Shown here: positions 13,819 through 23,837 of the stretch, in pieces | How the letters are laid out: each line of letters opens with the position of its first letter | Numbering within the stretch: position 1 is the first letter of the stretch | DNA from: Colwellia sp. C2M11 | GTDB taxonomy: Bacteria; Pseudomonadota; Gammaproteobacteria; Enterobacterales; Alteromonadaceae | Length of the DNA: 38,502 nucleotides | Reading direction: 5' to 3' | NCBI RefSeq assembly: GCF_018860915.1 | Contig: NZ_JAHKQD010000016.1 | Coordinates: forward strand, 1 to 38,502 | The notes under the pieces: model-generated | Told to the model about the DNA's origin: nothing | The model's database searches: none | The model's input: only the letters and a program-made list of their open reading frames with translations | Position numbers and translations under genes: made by a program

Positions 13819-15507
13819 ATGACTCAAAGTAAGCGCTCTTTATATATCCCCTATGCAGGTCCAACATTATTAGAAACACCGCTATTAAATAAAGGCAGTG
13901 CTTTTGATCCACAAGAACGTATAAACTTTAATTTAACTGGTTTATTACCGCCGCGCTTTGAAACCATAGATGAGCAAGTTGCTAGAGCGTATCGACAGTA
14001 TTGTTCTTTCCATACTAATATTAATAAACATATATACCTGCGTGCTATACATGATAATAATGAAACATTATTTTTTAAATTAGTACAAAATCATTTAGCA
14101 GAAATGATGCCTATTATATATACACCAACGGTTGGTGACGCTTGTGAACAATTTTCAGATATTTATCGGAGCTCACGTGGTTTATTTATTTCTTATGATG
14201 ATAGATATCAAATTGATGATATTTTAAGAAATGCGACTAAAAACAAAGTAAAAATAATTGTGGTTACTGATGGAGAGCGAATTTTAGGCTTAGGTGATCA
14301 AGGTATTGGCGGAATGGGTATTCCAATTGGTAAACTCTCTTTATATACCGCCTGTGGAGGGATTAGTCCGGCCTACACTTTACCTGTCATGTTAGATGTT
14401 GGTACCAATAATCAAAAACTATTAGACGACCCTATGTATATGGGAGCACGTCATAAACGTATTGGTCAAACTGAGTATGATGAGTTTTTATCGTTATTTA
14501 TAGATGCAGTGAAACGTCGTTGGCCTCAGGTTCTTTTGCAATTTGAAGATTTTGCACAACCGAATGCAATGCCGCTTTTAAGCCGATACCGTGATCAAAT
14601 ATGTTGTTTTAATGATGATATACAAGGTACAGCCTCAGTAACCGTAGGGACTTTACTCGCGGCTTGTCGAAGTAAAGGTGTTAAGTTGTCACAACTTAAT
14701 GTTGCTTTTGTTGGGGCAGGATCTGCTGGATGTGGTATTGCCGAACAAATTATCAGTCAAATGATCACTGAAGGTATTTCACCATTAGAAGCAAGAAGCC
14801 AAGTATATATGGTCGATAGGTTTGGTTTGTTAACGCAAGGTATGGATAACTTACGTGATTTTCAGCAGAAATTAGTGCAGAGTAAAGTTGCTATTGAGCA
14901 ATGGGATATTGAGGGTGAGTATGCCACGCTTTTAGAAGTGGTGCATGGTGCTAAACCCGATATTTTAATAGGTGTATCAGGACAGGCAGGCTTATTTAGC
15001 GAAGAAGTCATTAAAGCGATGAAACAGCACTGTAATAAACCTATTATTTTCCCGTTAAGTAACCCGTCAAGACAAGTTGAAGCAACACCAAGCCAAGTGA
15101 TTAATTGGACTAATGGCGAAGTTATCATTGCAACAGGTAGTCCTTTTGATCCTGTCGAATATCAAGGCGAGATTTTTCCTGTAGCTCAATGTAACAATAG
15201 TTATATTTTTCCTGGTATCGGTTTAGGGGTTGTTTCTGCGAAAATTAGTAGAATTACGGATAAAATGTTGCAAGTAGCCAGTGAAACTTTGGCAGCTGCT
15301 TCACCGTTAGCGAACACAGGTAAAGGTGAATTATTACCACCGTTAACTCAAATAGCTCAGTTAAGTAAAGAGATTGCTTTTGCCATTGCTAAAGTTGCTT
15401 ATGAGCAAGACTTAGCGCTTGAATTATCTGATGCTGATTTATTGGCAAAAATAGAGCAAAACTTTTGGAACCCTGAGTATCGTCAATATAAGCGTATTAG
15501 CTTGTAA
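13819..15507 (+). CDS. maeA: NAD-dependent malic enzyme
   Basis: MaeA (SfcA type) decarboxylates malate to pyruvate with NAD+ in the cytoplasm. The 562 residues match the large malic enzyme class (E. coli MaeA 565) and lack the phosphotransacetylase tail of MaeB. Visible motifs: [16 protein letters not shown] near 94 with the catalytic Tyr, the [26 protein letters not shown] stretch (about 148-173) with the catalytic Lys, the metal-binding FEDFAQPNA near 242, the NDDIQGTA motif near 264, and the Rossmann GAGSAGCG near 298. The ribosome site is weak (TAAGTG). It is convergent with a two-component system and shares a hairpin with it. Upstream lies a repeat-bearing gap, so it is likely monocistronic. 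Confidence 0.96.
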   Translation: MTQSKRSLYIPYAGPTLLETPLLNKGSAFDPQERINFNLTGLLPPRFETIDEQVARAYRQYCSFHTNINKHIYLRAIHDNNETLFFKLVQNHLAEMMPIIYTPTVGDACEQFSDIYRSSRGLFISYDDRYQIDDILRNATKNKVKIIVVTDGERILGLGDQGIGGMGIPIGKLSLYTACGGISPAYTLPVMLDVGTNNQKLLDDPMYMGARHKRIGQTEYDEFLSLFIDAVKRRWPQVLLQFEDFAQPNAMPLLSRYRDQICCFNDDIQGTASVTVGTLLAACRSKGVKLSQLNVAFVGAGSAGCGIAEQIISQMITEGISPLEARSQVYMVDRFGLLTQGMDNLRDFQQKLVQSKVAIEQWDIEGEYATLLEVVHGAKPDILIGVSGQAGLFSEEVIKAMKQHCNKPIIFPLSNPSRQVEATPSQVINWTNGEVIIATGSPFDPVEYQGEIFPVAQCNNSYIFPGIGLGVVSAKISRITDKMLQVASETLAAASPLANTGKGELLPPLTQIAQLSKEIAFAIAKVAYEQDLALELSDADLLAKIEQNFWNPEYRQYKRISL

Positions 15508-15510
15508 GTG

Positions 15511-15550
15511 AAAAAAGTTAGACTTGGCAGCTAGTGGTCTACTGCCAAGT
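15511..15550 (-). terminator. Terminator of the two-component operon, overlapping its last codons
   Basis: ACTTGGCAG (15522-15530) pairs perfectly with CTGCCAAGT (15542-15550). On the minus strand the hairpin is followed after 5 bases by six T (15511-15516). The proximal stem arm overlaps the final codons of the response regulator. On the plus strand there is no T-run, so maeA would get little termination from it. Confidence 0.7.
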
Positions 15551-16249
15551 GACTTCTAAGGTAAAGATATAACCAGCACCGTAAACTGTTTTTATGATTT
15601 TTGGATGTTTATGATCTTGCTCTATCTTCTTTCTTAATCTCGACATTCTTACGTCTATACTACGATCAAAAGAGGTTGCATCAAGGCTCAGTAAACGCTC
15701 TCGTGATAATATCTGTCGAGGTGCTTTAAGCAATATCATCAATATTTCAGCTTCTGCGGCGCTTAACATAAAGCTATCGCCCTTATTATTTTCTAAAGTA
15801 AGGGTTGATTGTTCAAAGGTCCAGTCACCAAAGCTGGCGGTTTGCAATGTTGTCTCAGGTAATTCACTTACAACAAGTCGACGAATAATGCTGTTTACCC
15901 GCGCTACTAACTCTCGTGGATCAAACGGTTTACCAATATAATCATCTGCGCCTAATTCTAAGCCTAATACTTTATCGGGTAAGCTATTGCGACCGGATAA
16001 AATTATCACGCCAATTTTTTTATCATCGAATAGTTCTTTTACTAATGATAAGCCATCCATATCAGGTAAACCAAGGTCAATAATACAGAGCGAAGGTAAC
16101 TGTTTTCTGATCGCTAATAAGGCTTCTTTTCCAGTACAAAATGCTTGGGTTTTAAAGTTATAACGTTCAAGCTCTTGGCAAACTAAGCTACATATCTCAG
16201 GTTCATCATCAATAACATAAATTAATGGTTTGGTGTTCACAAGTGTCAT
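15539..16249 (-). CDS. OmpR-family DNA-binding response regulator
   Basis: The 236-residue protein has an N-terminal receiver domain (about 8-122) with acidic pair Asp14-Asp15, phosphoacceptor Asp58 in IIDLGLPDMDGL and the conserved Lys in YIGKPFDPREL. A C-terminal winged helix follows (about 140-232; LSAAEAEILMILLKAPRQILSRERL and VRMSRLRKKIEQ, ending KTVYGAGYIF). It is the second gene of an operon with the hybrid kinase, 14 bases after it. It should be phosphorylated by that kinase; its targets are unknown. The downstream convergent neighbour is malic enzyme and the upstream cluster is a permease/acyl-CoA ligase operon, so carbon metabolism is a plausible but unproven regulon. Confidence 0.93.
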   Translation of the reverse strand: MTLVNTKPLIYVIDDEPEICSLVCQELERYNFKTQAFCTGKEALLAIRKQLPSLCIIDLGLPDMDGLSLVKELFDDKKIGVIILSGRNSLPDKVLGLELGADDYIGKPFDPRELVARVNSIIRRLVVSELPETTLQTASFGDWTFEQSTLTLENNKGDSFMLSAAEAEILMILLKAPRQILSRERLLSLDATSFDRSIDVRMSRLRKKIEQDHKHPKIIKTVYGAGYIFTLEVTWQ

Positions 16250-16263
16250 TACCTCGATGCTTT

Positions 16264-18276
16264 TTATTGTAATGCTTGAAATAATTTATTTGCCACAAAG
16301 GGCTTTTTTAACAAAATCGGTATGTCTTTATTTGGCTCAGTTGCTGGGTGAAAATAGCCACTCATCAGAACAATTTTACAGCTAGGTGAGCGAGTTTTTA
16401 ACAGCGTAGCTAGTTCTAAGCCATCTTTATTGCCCGGCATACTAATATCTGAAACCATACCGTATAAATCATCAATAGTATCAATTAGCTGCTCAGCTTC
16501 GTCGCTGTCATTTGCCTCGATAACGTTTAGCCCAAATGCTATTAACTGCTTCCTAATTATAGCACGAACATCATTATCATCTTCGACTAATAAAACAAGC
16601 TTATTGGAAAAGTCTGTTGTTATGACGTTTTCATTATCGTCATGGAGAGAGGCAGATGACAGCTTGTCGTCTTGCTGATGAATCAGTAAGGGTAATAAGA
16701 GTGATATTTTAGCACCGCTAACTTTTTGATTAGCAATGCGTATATAACCTTTTGATTGTTTAATAAAGCCAAAAACAGTACTTAGGCCAAGACCCGAGCC
16801 TTGGTGCGTTTCTTTAGAGGTAAAAAAAGGTTCGAATGCTTTATTTATTGCTTGTTCCGAAAAACCAGAGCCATCATCTGTAATGGTAACTTCAACGTAA
16901 TCAGCAAAAGTAACTTCTTCATCAAATTGTAAAGGATGCTCTACTGTTTTTTTATTGACTGTTATTGTTATATCACCACCGTTTGGCATAGCATCTTTGG
17001 CATTTAATACTAAATTAATTAAGCAATTTTCTAGTTGGTTAGCATCGACATAGACATGCAAATTATTATCTAAATAATGAGTCTTTATGGTAATTTTACT
17101 AGGTAATGATCCTTTTAACAGCGTAATGGTTTCATCAATCAGTACGGTAATATCCACTTTACAAGGGCGTAAATACTGTCGTCTTGAAAAAGAGAGTAAA
17201 CGGTTAGTAATGTCGCTCCCCTTACGTGACGCTTTTATTGCGGGCAGTAAATGCTGTAATAATGCTTCATTTTGTTCATTATCTTGCTTAGCAGCATGTA
17301 GATTACCTAAAATAATAGTAAGTATATTATTAAAATCGTGAGCTAAGCCTCCTGCAAGCTGTCCTATTGCATTAATGTGTTGTACTTGGGCTAGTTGTTT
17401 TTGTGCTTGTTGGCTTTCACTCATAGCTTGCTGAAGTTGTGCGTTGGTGGTGGATAGGGTTTGGGTGCGTGAGGCTACTTTTAAGTCTAACATCTCGATG
17501 TTTTCACGCATTTGTAGCACCATATCGTCAAACGCTTTACCCAAAATGCCTAATTCATCTTTGCGTGATATACCACTGGTGACATTTAAGTCACCTTGAC
17601 TTACTTTTCTGGCAATTAATGCGAGAGTGTTAATTGGTTTTGTTATCCAGGAAGAAAAAAGGAGCGCTAAAAAAATAGCACACATAAAGGTAATAAAGCC
17701 CATGGTTAAAATGCGTTGGCTTAGAAGTTTACCGCTACTTTGCAATTCATCGATATAAACAGAAGAGCAAATATACCAGCCTAACTCAGGTAAATGACGT
17801 ACTAACGATATTTTATTATGGCTGTAATTATTTGCGTCAGTAGGCTTGTCCCATTTATATTCAAGTTCTTTTCCTGTATCGGCTACAGATATAAGCTCTT
17901 GTAAAATATATTTACCATTATGGGTGTTTTTAAGTTTTACTGCGTTGGTACCATTAATGTTGGGGTTAGGGTGGTATAGCATATTGCCTTGTTCATCAAA
18001 AATGAAAAGATAGCCGGTTTTCGCTATCACACTTTTTTTTATTATTTGTTGCAGTCTGTCTACTACTTCTTTTTTAGGGGGCTTTAAATCTAATTGCATA
18101 TTGCTGGCTAATTCAAAAATATTATTTAATACCAGACGACTCGCATTTTTTTCAATTTGGTACACTTCTTTATTAATTAAGGGGACTGAATACCAATAAA
18201 TGCCAACAAACAACAGCAGTAAGGTAGCGGTGATGGCAGAAAAAAAAGTACGGGATAATTTTTGCTTAAGAAACAT
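16264..18276 (-). CDS. Membrane-bound hybrid histidine kinase with Cache sensor
   Basis: The 670-residue kinase has TM1 at about 11-30 and a periplasmic single-Cache (Cache_2-like) sensor at about 40-180, with the phrase GYLFIFDEQGNMLYHPNPNINGT at 88-110 and ELGWYICSSVY at 164-174. TM2 lies at about 190-210, HAMP at about 211-263 and a coiled coil at 262-300. HisKA follows with His313 in GGLAHDFNNIL, and HATPase with NLVLNAKDAM (N box) and GSGLGLST (G2). A C-terminal receiver is at about 557-670 with Asp610. The REC tail makes it hybrid although an OmpR-type partner lies next door, so the tail may compete for phosphate or act as a phosphatase sink. Cache_2 sensors often bind small carboxylates or other small metabolites (family knowledge). 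The operon is kinase first. Confidence 0.93.
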   Translation of the reverse strand: MFLKQKLSRTFFSAITATLLLLFVGIYWYSVPLINKEVYQIEKNASRLVLNNIFELASNMQLDLKPPKKEVVDRLQQIIKKSVIAKTGYLFIFDEQGNMLYHPNPNINGTNAVKLKNTHNGKYILQELISVADTGKELEYKWDKPTDANNYSHNKISLVRHLPELGWYICSSVYIDELQSSGKLLSQRILTMGFITFMCAIFLALLFSSWITKPINTLALIARKVSQGDLNVTSGISRKDELGILGKAFDDMVLQMRENIEMLDLKVASRTQTLSTTNAQLQQAMSESQQAQKQLAQVQHINAIGQLAGGLAHDFNNILTIILGNLHAAKQDNEQNEALLQHLLPAIKASRKGSDITNRLLSFSRRQYLRPCKVDITVLIDETITLLKGSLPSKITIKTHYLDNNLHVYVDANQLENCLINLVLNAKDAMPNGGDITITVNKKTVEHPLQFDEEVTFADYVEVTITDDGSGFSEQAINKAFEPFFTSKETHQGSGLGLSTVFGFIKQSKGYIRIANQKVSGAKISLLLPLLIHQQDDKLSSASLHDDNENVITTDFSNKLVLLVEDDNDVRAIIRKQLIAFGLNVIEANDSDEAEQLIDTIDDLYGMVSDISMPGNKDGLELATLLKTRSPSCKIVLMSGYFHPATEPNKDIPILLKKPFVANKLFQALQ

Positions 18277-18333
18277 TCGTCACCTGTATTTACCGAGTTT
18301 TTAAATCGGACAATGGAAGCTACAAAATACTAT

Positions 18334-18361
18334 AAAAAAAGGGCTGGCGTGAAGCCAGCCC
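18334..18361 (-). terminator. Rho-independent terminator after the acyl-CoA synthetase gene
   Basis: On the minus strand GGGCTGGC-TTCAC-GCCAGCCC, an 8-base perfect G+C-rich stem, is followed by seven T. It ends the permease/ligase operon about 55 bases after its stop and lies just upstream of the hybrid kinase gene, insulating the two units. Confidence 0.93.
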
Positions 18362-18415
18362 AAAATAGTAGCGGAAGGACGGTTGGGTAGCTACTATTGG
18401 ATAAAGACTTTCTTA

Positions 18416-20041
18416 TTACCTATTCGCCTGCTCACGTAAAATAAATTTTTGTATTTTACCTGTTGACGTTTTCGGTAACTCACCAAAGATAATCGTCTTT
18501 GGTGTTTTGAAGTGTGCCATATTATCGCGACAAAAAGTTACTATTTCTTGCTCTGTTATCGCTATATTCGGTATTGGTGTAATGAATGCGCAAGGTGTTT
18601 CTCCCCATCTATCATCTTTCTTGGCTACCACGGCAACTTCTTGCACTTTAGGGTGACGATATAAGATATCTTCTACCTCGACGCTTGAAATGTTTTCACC
18701 CCCCGAAATAATGACATCTTTTGAGCGATCTTTTATTTCAATATATCCGTCACTGTGCCATACCGCTATATCGCCAGAGTGGAGCCAACCACCTTTGAAA
18801 GCAGATTGAGTTGTGGAAGGATTTTTTAAGTAACCTTTCATTACCAAGTTACCGCGCATAAATATTTCTCCAACAGATTTACCATCTTTAGGCATCGGTA
18901 CTAAAGTGTCAGGGTCTGCTACCATCAGTTGATCAAGCATGGGGGAGCGAACTCCTTGGCGAGATTTCAACTTAGCTTGTTGCTCAGTGCTTTTATCATT
19001 CCATTCATCATGCCACGCACAAACAACAGAAGGGCCGTATGTTTCAGTTAACCCATAAGTATGTGTGACTTTAAAGCCCGAAGCTTCTATTCCTTCAATC
19101 ACGGAAGCCGGTGGTGGCGCACCAGCCGTCATTACTTTCACTGTATGGTTAATGTCGGATTTTAATGAATCATCCGCGCTATTTAGCATATTTAATACAA
19201 TAGGCGCTCCACAGAAATAGCCGACTTGTTCGGTTTTAATTAACTCAAATATAGGCTCTGCTCGTACATGCCGTAAACTAATACTAGTGCCGGCGGTGGC
19301 TGCGATTGACCAAGGGAAACACCAGCCATTACAATGAAACATAGGTAGCGTCCATAAGTACACTGGGTGTTCGCCCATATTCCATGAAATAACATTGCTC
19401 ACCGCATTAAGATAGGCACCACGGTAGTGATAAACAACCCCTTTAGGATCACCTGTTGTGCCTGAAGTATAATTTAACGAGATTGCATCCCACTCATTGT
19501 CAGGTCGTATTGCTTCAAAAGTATTGTCGCCTTCTTCAAGTAATTGATCATAGGTTAACTCGCCAATCAATTGACCTTCATGAAAGTTAGGATCATCAAT
19601 ATCGATCACTAGCGGTTTATGCGGAATCATACGTAATGCTTTTTTGACCAACGAGCTAAACTCCTTGTCGGTAATTAATACTTTGGTTTCGGCATGTGTC
19701 AGTATAAAAGCAATTGCTTCAGCGTCTAGGCGTGTATTGATCGAATTAAGCACAGCGCCACACATTGGTACCCCGAAATGTACTTCAAAATGTTCACTAA
19801 TGTTTGGTGCTATAACCGATACAGTATCACCTCGGCCAATACCACGTTTTGATAACGCACTTGCAAAACGTGTACATCGTTGAAAAACCTCTAGCCATGA
19901 ATGGCGAATGTCGGCGTTAACGGTTGCTGTTTTATTTGGATAAACAAAGGCTGCTCTTTCTAAAAAAGCAACGGGGCTTAGTGCTGTATAGTTAGCTTCG
20001 CTAGGCTCTAAATATTGTTCAAAAATGTTTGCTGTGGTCAT
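18416..20041 (-). CDS. AMP-forming acyl-CoA synthetase
   Basis: The 541-residue enzyme belongs to the ANL superfamily: it adenylates a carboxylic acid with ATP and passes it to CoA. Core motifs are visible: A3 YTSGTTGDPKGVVY near 192-205, A5 TYGLTETYGP near 328, the hinge region WLHSGDIAVW then IKDRSKDVIISGGENISSVEVED near 430-455, and the catalytic A10 lysine in PKTSTGKIQKFIL near 527-533. The N-terminal style, with FLERAAFVYPNKTA and HFGVPMCGAVLNSINTRLDA, is that of short/medium-chain acyl-CoA ligases, the group that includes DmdB-like enzymes. The exact acid cannot be read from sequence. It follows a permease gene by 18 bases in one operon and ends at a strong terminator. Confidence 0.9.
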   Translation of the reverse strand: MTTANIFEQYLEPSEANYTALSPVAFLERAAFVYPNKTATVNADIRHSWLEVFQRCTRFASALSKRGIGRGDTVSVIAPNISEHFEVHFGVPMCGAVLNSINTRLDAEAIAFILTHAETKVLITDKEFSSLVKKALRMIPHKPLVIDIDDPNFHEGQLIGELTYDQLLEEGDNTFEAIRPDNEWDAISLNYTSGTTGDPKGVVYHYRGAYLNAVSNVISWNMGEHPVYLWTLPMFHCNGWCFPWSIAATAGTSISLRHVRAEPIFELIKTEQVGYFCGAPIVLNMLNSADDSLKSDINHTVKVMTAGAPPPASVIEGIEASGFKVTHTYGLTETYGPSVVCAWHDEWNDKSTEQQAKLKSRQGVRSPMLDQLMVADPDTLVPMPKDGKSVGEIFMRGNLVMKGYLKNPSTTQSAFKGGWLHSGDIAVWHSDGYIEIKDRSKDVIISGGENISSVEVEDILYRHPKVQEVAVVAKKDDRWGETPCAFITPIPNIAITEQEIVTFCRDNMAHFKTPKTIIFGELPKTSTGKIQKFILREQANR

Positions 20042-20059
20042 TTGTCTGTTCCCCTATTG

Positions 20060-21475
20060 CTAAGTGTTACTCTTTGGTTTGCTTATTTCTTCCTGCGTTT
20101 CGTCAGAAAAAATAATATTGTCTTTACTGTGATGTTTTCCCATAAGCTTCGGGCGCTCAATAAGAAAATATAATACGATGCCGATACACACCGCATACAT
20201 AGTAGATTTAGGATCTGGCATGGCTAAAGTAACGGCAACAATACCGGCAACACCTCGTTCGGTTGAATTTTTTAGTTGTTCCATGCCAACCATGATACAA
20301 ATATAGGCTGTGAGTACTAAGGTTAAAGAGAGTGCTATCGGTAAAACAGGTTTAAATAATGTCACTAGAGGTAATGCCAATAGTGCTAATAAGCCGCTTA
20401 TCCAAAAGGTACCACCGCCACTGTAAATTGATTCCATCGATTTACGTCCCATAGCGTAACGCTCTGCAACTGTTGCATGTGCAGCTGTCCATACTGGCCC
20501 TGCTAAACCTGGCCATGGCGCAAAAAACGCATGTAACGCATTTCGAATAGCTGTAACCAAATGGACACGATCAACATTCTCTTCAATTTTTTCATCATCA
20601 CGCAAGTGATCAACACGTTTAACTAAGGTAAAGCCAACAAGAATGTCGCCAAAAGCGATAACGTAAGCAATGATAGCGGTTGGAATAGCGAGTAAGAATA
20701 TTTCCCAATCTGGGTAACCAACAGTAAAGGGGAGGTATTGCCACATTAAGCTAAAATCTGGGCTTGTAATGCCCCATTCTATTTCAGGTAACGGATATTC
20801 ACCTACAAGCCAACCAATAATCATGGCAATGATCATTCCTGGAACCATACCAAAGTTGGCAATTCTTCGGGCGAGGGCATTTTCATTAATGACATTTTTA
20901 AAAGATAACGAAAATAATATATAAGCTGAAATGATAGAACCTACAATTAATGAGATGGGGGTGGTATCGATACGGCCACCTATCTTTAATTCTCCCATCA
21001 TAGCCGCCATACCGGCACCAATGATTACGCCGCACTTGAGAGAATTAGGAATTATATTAACTAAAGTGGAGCCTAGGCGAGTGATGCCCAAAATAAGAAA
21101 AATGATTGTCACTTCAATTTGTAATGCAAATAATGCTCTTATCGCTTCAGGGCCAGGTTCAAAACCTTTTAAATAAAGTAATACCACTGGAATAGCTGGT
21201 GTTATCCAGCCAGGAACGAGTGGTACACCAAGTAAGCCTGGTAAGATATAGCCAATACCAGCAATAAAAGTAAAAGCTAAAGCGGCTTCATAAGGCATAC
21301 CTAAATAACTTTCCAGTAAAGGGATCATTGCCAAGCCAACAACGAACATAAAAAAACCTTGTATCATTTCTGGCAATTCCCAGCGGTAATGTACAAAAGG
21401 TAATCTAATTTTAAATGGTCCTGCTGGCCAATATGGTTGCTCTTCCCCGTGAATTCTTTTAATTAGTTGCATCAA
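20060..21475 (-). CDS. Multi-pass permease, probably of the NCS2/xanthine-uracil or a related fold
   Basis: The 471-residue protein has about 12 hydrophobic segments after a conserved-looking cytoplasmic start (YWPAGPFKIRLPFVHYRWELPEM). It has the broken-helix proline/glycine motifs typical of transporters with the UraA/SLC26 fold: PGLLGVPLVPGWITPAIPVVLL near 79-100 and an ending transport segment GVAGIVAVTLAMPDPKSTMY. A central cytoplasmic loop is charged (KRVDHLRDDEKIEENVDRVH near 290). I think it may match the DUF3360 family, but that is recollection. It is the first gene of an operon with the acyl-CoA synthetase, so its cargo is likely an organic acid that the ligase then activates (inference). 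Two in-frame ATGs start the gene; the first is used here. Confidence 0.7.
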   Translation of the reverse strand: MMQLIKRIHGEEQPYWPAGPFKIRLPFVHYRWELPEMIQGFFMFVVGLAMIPLLESYLGMPYEAALAFTFIAGIGYILPGLLGVPLVPGWITPAIPVVLLYLKGFEPGPEAIRALFALQIEVTIIFLILGITRLGSTLVNIIPNSLKCGVIIGAGMAAMMGELKIGGRIDTTPISLIVGSIISAYILFSLSFKNVINENALARRIANFGMVPGMIIAMIIGWLVGEYPLPEIEWGITSPDFSLMWQYLPFTVGYPDWEIFLLAIPTAIIAYVIAFGDILVGFTLVKRVDHLRDDEKIEENVDRVHLVTAIRNALHAFFAPWPGLAGPVWTAAHATVAERYAMGRKSMESIYSGGGTFWISGLLALLALPLVTLFKPVLPIALSLTLVLTAYICIMVGMEQLKNSTERGVAGIVAVTLAMPDPKSTMYAVCIGIVLYFLIERPKLMGKHHSKDNIIFSDETQEEISKPKSNT

Positions 21476-21910
21476 AATTCCTATTATTGTTTTTTATTTT
21501 GATGCGCAGTGAACTATGAAACTATTGCTGAATTTTTTCGACAATGTGACCAAATGTAACAAGCTAAAATGTTATTTGCTTAGCTAAATAGCCTAATTGT
21601 TTTTATTTTTATTAAGGATAAATTTTTCCGGTACTGACAGGCTTGGGATACAGCTTGTTTTATGTGCTTTTTTATTTGCATTTAAATACCAAGATAAAAA
21701 ATGGGGCATATTTTCTGTCTTTACCTTACTTACGACTAAAGGACCAAAAAAAAATTAAACATTTTAGTCGGTCTAAATAATTATTAACGAGTTAATATAG
21801 GAATTTACCGTGACTTGGTTTATAATCGCGCCAAAATTTGTAGGTGTCAGTCTATTGTGCCGATATCTATTTAATTACACTAAAATTTAAATCTATTAAA
21901 AGGGCTTATC
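21476..21910. other. Divergent intergenic region between the permease operon and ndk
   Basis: No gene is seen. It should hold the permease promoter (not resolved) and the ndk promoter at 21821-21826. An 8-base inverted repeat, CGACTAAA (21733-21740) with TTTAGTCG (21763-21770), flanks an A-rich 22-base loop and could be a regulator site. Runs of A/T fill the rest. Confidence 0.5.
21821..21826 (+). promoter_or_regulatory. -10 box of the ndk promoter with G+C-rich discriminator
   Basis: A perfect TATAAT is followed by CGCGCC. The -35 region is poor. The predicted leader to the ndk ATG is about 78 bases. Confidence 0.6.
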
Positions 21911-22342
21911 ATGGCTATCGAACGTACTTTTTCTATCGTAAAACCAGACGCAGTTGCTAAAAACTATATTGGTCAAATCTACAATCGTTTTGAAACTGCA
22001 GGTCTAAAAATTGTTGCTTCAAAAATGTTACACCTAAGCAAAGAGAAAGCTGAAGGCTTCTACGCAGAACATAGCGAACGTCCTTTCTTTGGCGCTTTAG
22101 TTGAGTTTATGACTTCTGGTCCTGTAATGGTTCAAGTTTTAGAAGGCGAAAACGCTGTTCTTAAAAACCGTGAAATCATGGGTGCTACTAACCCTGCTGA
22201 AGCTTTAGCTGGTACTATCCGTGCTGATCTTGCTGATAGCATTGATGAAAATGCTGCTCACGGTAGTGATGCATTAGAGTCTGCAGCACGTGAAATTGCT
22301 TACTTCTTCACTGAAGAAGAGATCTGCCCACGTACTCGTTAA
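21911..22342 (+). CDS. ndk: Nucleoside diphosphate kinase
   Basis: Ndk balances nucleoside triphosphate pools by passing a phosphate through a histidine. The 143-residue length and all landmarks are typical: [13 protein letters not shown] at 5-17, the catalytic His117 in [12 protein letters not shown], and the closing [21 protein letters not shown] precedes the ATG. It is monocistronic with a strong terminator at 22466-22500. In enterics and many relatives ndk precedes rlmN, as here. Confidence 0.98.
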   Translation: MAIERTFSIVKPDAVAKNYIGQIYNRFETAGLKIVASKMLHLSKEKAEGFYAEHSERPFFGALVEFMTSGPVMVQVLEGENAVLKNREIMGATNPAEALAGTIRADLADSIDENAAHGSDALESAAREIAYFFTEEEICPRTR

Positions 22343-22465
22343 TTCATTTTTAATTTTAGCAAAATCAATGTATTTATTGTCGGCTTTACGCTCGTATTAA
22401 CATACGCATGGTGATGTCTATTAATATTGAGTTTGTTTTCTTGATTAAATAATGAATTAAATTAG

Positions 22466-22500
22466 AAAGGATTTTACTGAGTAATCAGTAAAATCCTTTT
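22466..22500 (+). terminator. Rho-independent terminator after ndk
   Basis: AAAGGATTTTACTGA and TCAGTAAAATCCTTT form a 15-base perfect stem around a GTAA tetraloop and end in T. A short extra inverted repeat (CGTAT/ATACG, about 22393-22406) lies between the ndk stop and this stem. Confidence 0.88.
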
Positions 22501-22607
22501 GTGTTTTATCTTTACGGTAAAATTGCGGGTTTCGCGTGAAAAGCGTACAATTCGTAACCTTGTTTTATCTTTTTTCTGTTTTAGTATAAATTGTGAGAGT
22601 TTGTTGT

Positions 22608-23780
22608 ATGAGCGACCCTATCGTGAAAGAAAGCGCCAAAGAAAATACCAAAGTAAATTTATTGAATTTGGACCATCAAGGGCTACGTGAATATTTTGCC
22701 TCTATTGGCGAAAAACCTTTTCGAGCAGATCAAATAATGAAATGGATTTACCATTTTGGTTATTCTGACTTTGAACAAATGACCAATATAAATAAAAAAC
22801 TGAGAGAAAAGCTACAACGAAATTGTATTATAAAATCCCCTGAAATTTCTCAAAAACAAGTTTCTAGCGATGGCACTATCAAATATGCGCTTGTGTTAGA
22901 AGGCGGTCAAGAAATTGAAACCGTATGGATCCCTGAAAATGATCGTGCTACTTTATGTGTATCATCACAAGTAGGCTGCGCCCTTGAATGTACTTTTTGT
23001 TCTACAGCACAACAAGGCTTCAATCGTAATTTATCGATGGCCGAAATTATTGGTCAAGTTTGGCGTGTTGCAAATGATATTGGCGCAACGCGTATTACAG
23101 GAAAGCGCCCGATTACCAATATTGTTATGATGGGAATGGGTGAACCGTTACTTAACATGAAGAACCTTATTCCTGCGCTTGATACTATGCTTAATGATTT
23201 AGGCTATGGACTTTCCAAACGTAGAGTTACGGTAAGTACCTCGGGTGTTGTACCTGCGCTAGATATGCTTAAAGAAAAAATTGACTGTGCATTAGCTATT
23301 TCAGTACATGCCCCAGACAATACTTTACGTGATGAATTGGTGCCAATTAACAAGAAGTACCCATTAGAAGAGTTTATATCTGCGGCCGCTCGTTATATTG
23401 AAGGCTCAAAAGCTAACAAACAAGCAACTATTGAATATGTGATGCTTGATCATGTTAATGACTCAACAGAGCAAGCGCATGCTTTGGCACGAGTGTTAAA
23501 GGATCTACCGAGCAAAATTAACCTTATTCCTTTTAATCATTACCCTGGTTCTCCTTATAAGCGTCCAAGTAATTCACGTATAGATAGGTTTGATAAAGTA
23601 CTACAAAGCTATGGTTTAACTGTGATAACGAGAAGACCTCGTGGTGAAGATATTGATGCGGCTTGTGGGCAGTTAGCTGGCGATGTGTTAGACCGAACAA
23701 AACGTACTCAAGAGTTGCAAGATGTTCAAATAGAAAAAAAACAAGCTAAAGCTGACGAAATCTCGGTAAAGATAGTCTGA
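22608..23780 (+). CDS. rlmN: Dual-specificity 23S rRNA/tRNA adenine-C2 methyltransferase RlmN
   Basis: RlmN is a radical SAM enzyme that methylates A2503 of 23S rRNA and A37 of some tRNAs. From the ATG at 22608 (390 residues) the 4Fe-4S cysteines are Cys124, Cys128 and Cys131 in [11 protein letters not shown], and the methyl-carrying Cys353 sits in [11 protein letters not shown]. The SAM-binding [10 protein letters not shown] is near 174-183. A GTG five codons upstream (22593) would add MRVCC, but GAGAG lies 8 bases before the ATG, so the ATG is chosen. The C-terminal tail after about 370 is lysine-rich and runs a little past the usual end. It leads the pilF-rodZ-ispG group. Confidence 0.97.
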   Translation: MSDPIVKESAKENTKVNLLNLDHQGLREYFASIGEKPFRADQIMKWIYHFGYSDFEQMTNINKKLREKLQRNCIIKSPEISQKQVSSDGTIKYALVLEGGQEIETVWIPENDRATLCVSSQVGCALECTFCSTAQQGFNRNLSMAEIIGQVWRVANDIGATRITGKRPITNIVMMGMGEPLLNMKNLIPALDTMLNDLGYGLSKRRVTVSTSGVVPALDMLKEKIDCALAISVHAPDNTLRDELVPINKKYPLEEFISAAARYIEGSKANKQATIEYVMLDHVNDSTEQAHALARVLKDLPSKINLIPFNHYPGSPYKRPSNSRIDRFDKVLQSYGLTVITRRPRGEDIDAACGQLAGDVLDRTKRTQELQDVQIEKKQAKADEISVKIV

Positions 23781-23837
23781 ACGCGTTACTATCAAACTTT
23801 ACTAACATAACAACTAATGAAGTAACTTCACTATATT

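Noticed and set aside
22499..22690. A 63-codon frame overlapping the rlmN start
   Set aside because: It runs over the promoter and the first codons of rlmN in another frame, with no support of its own.
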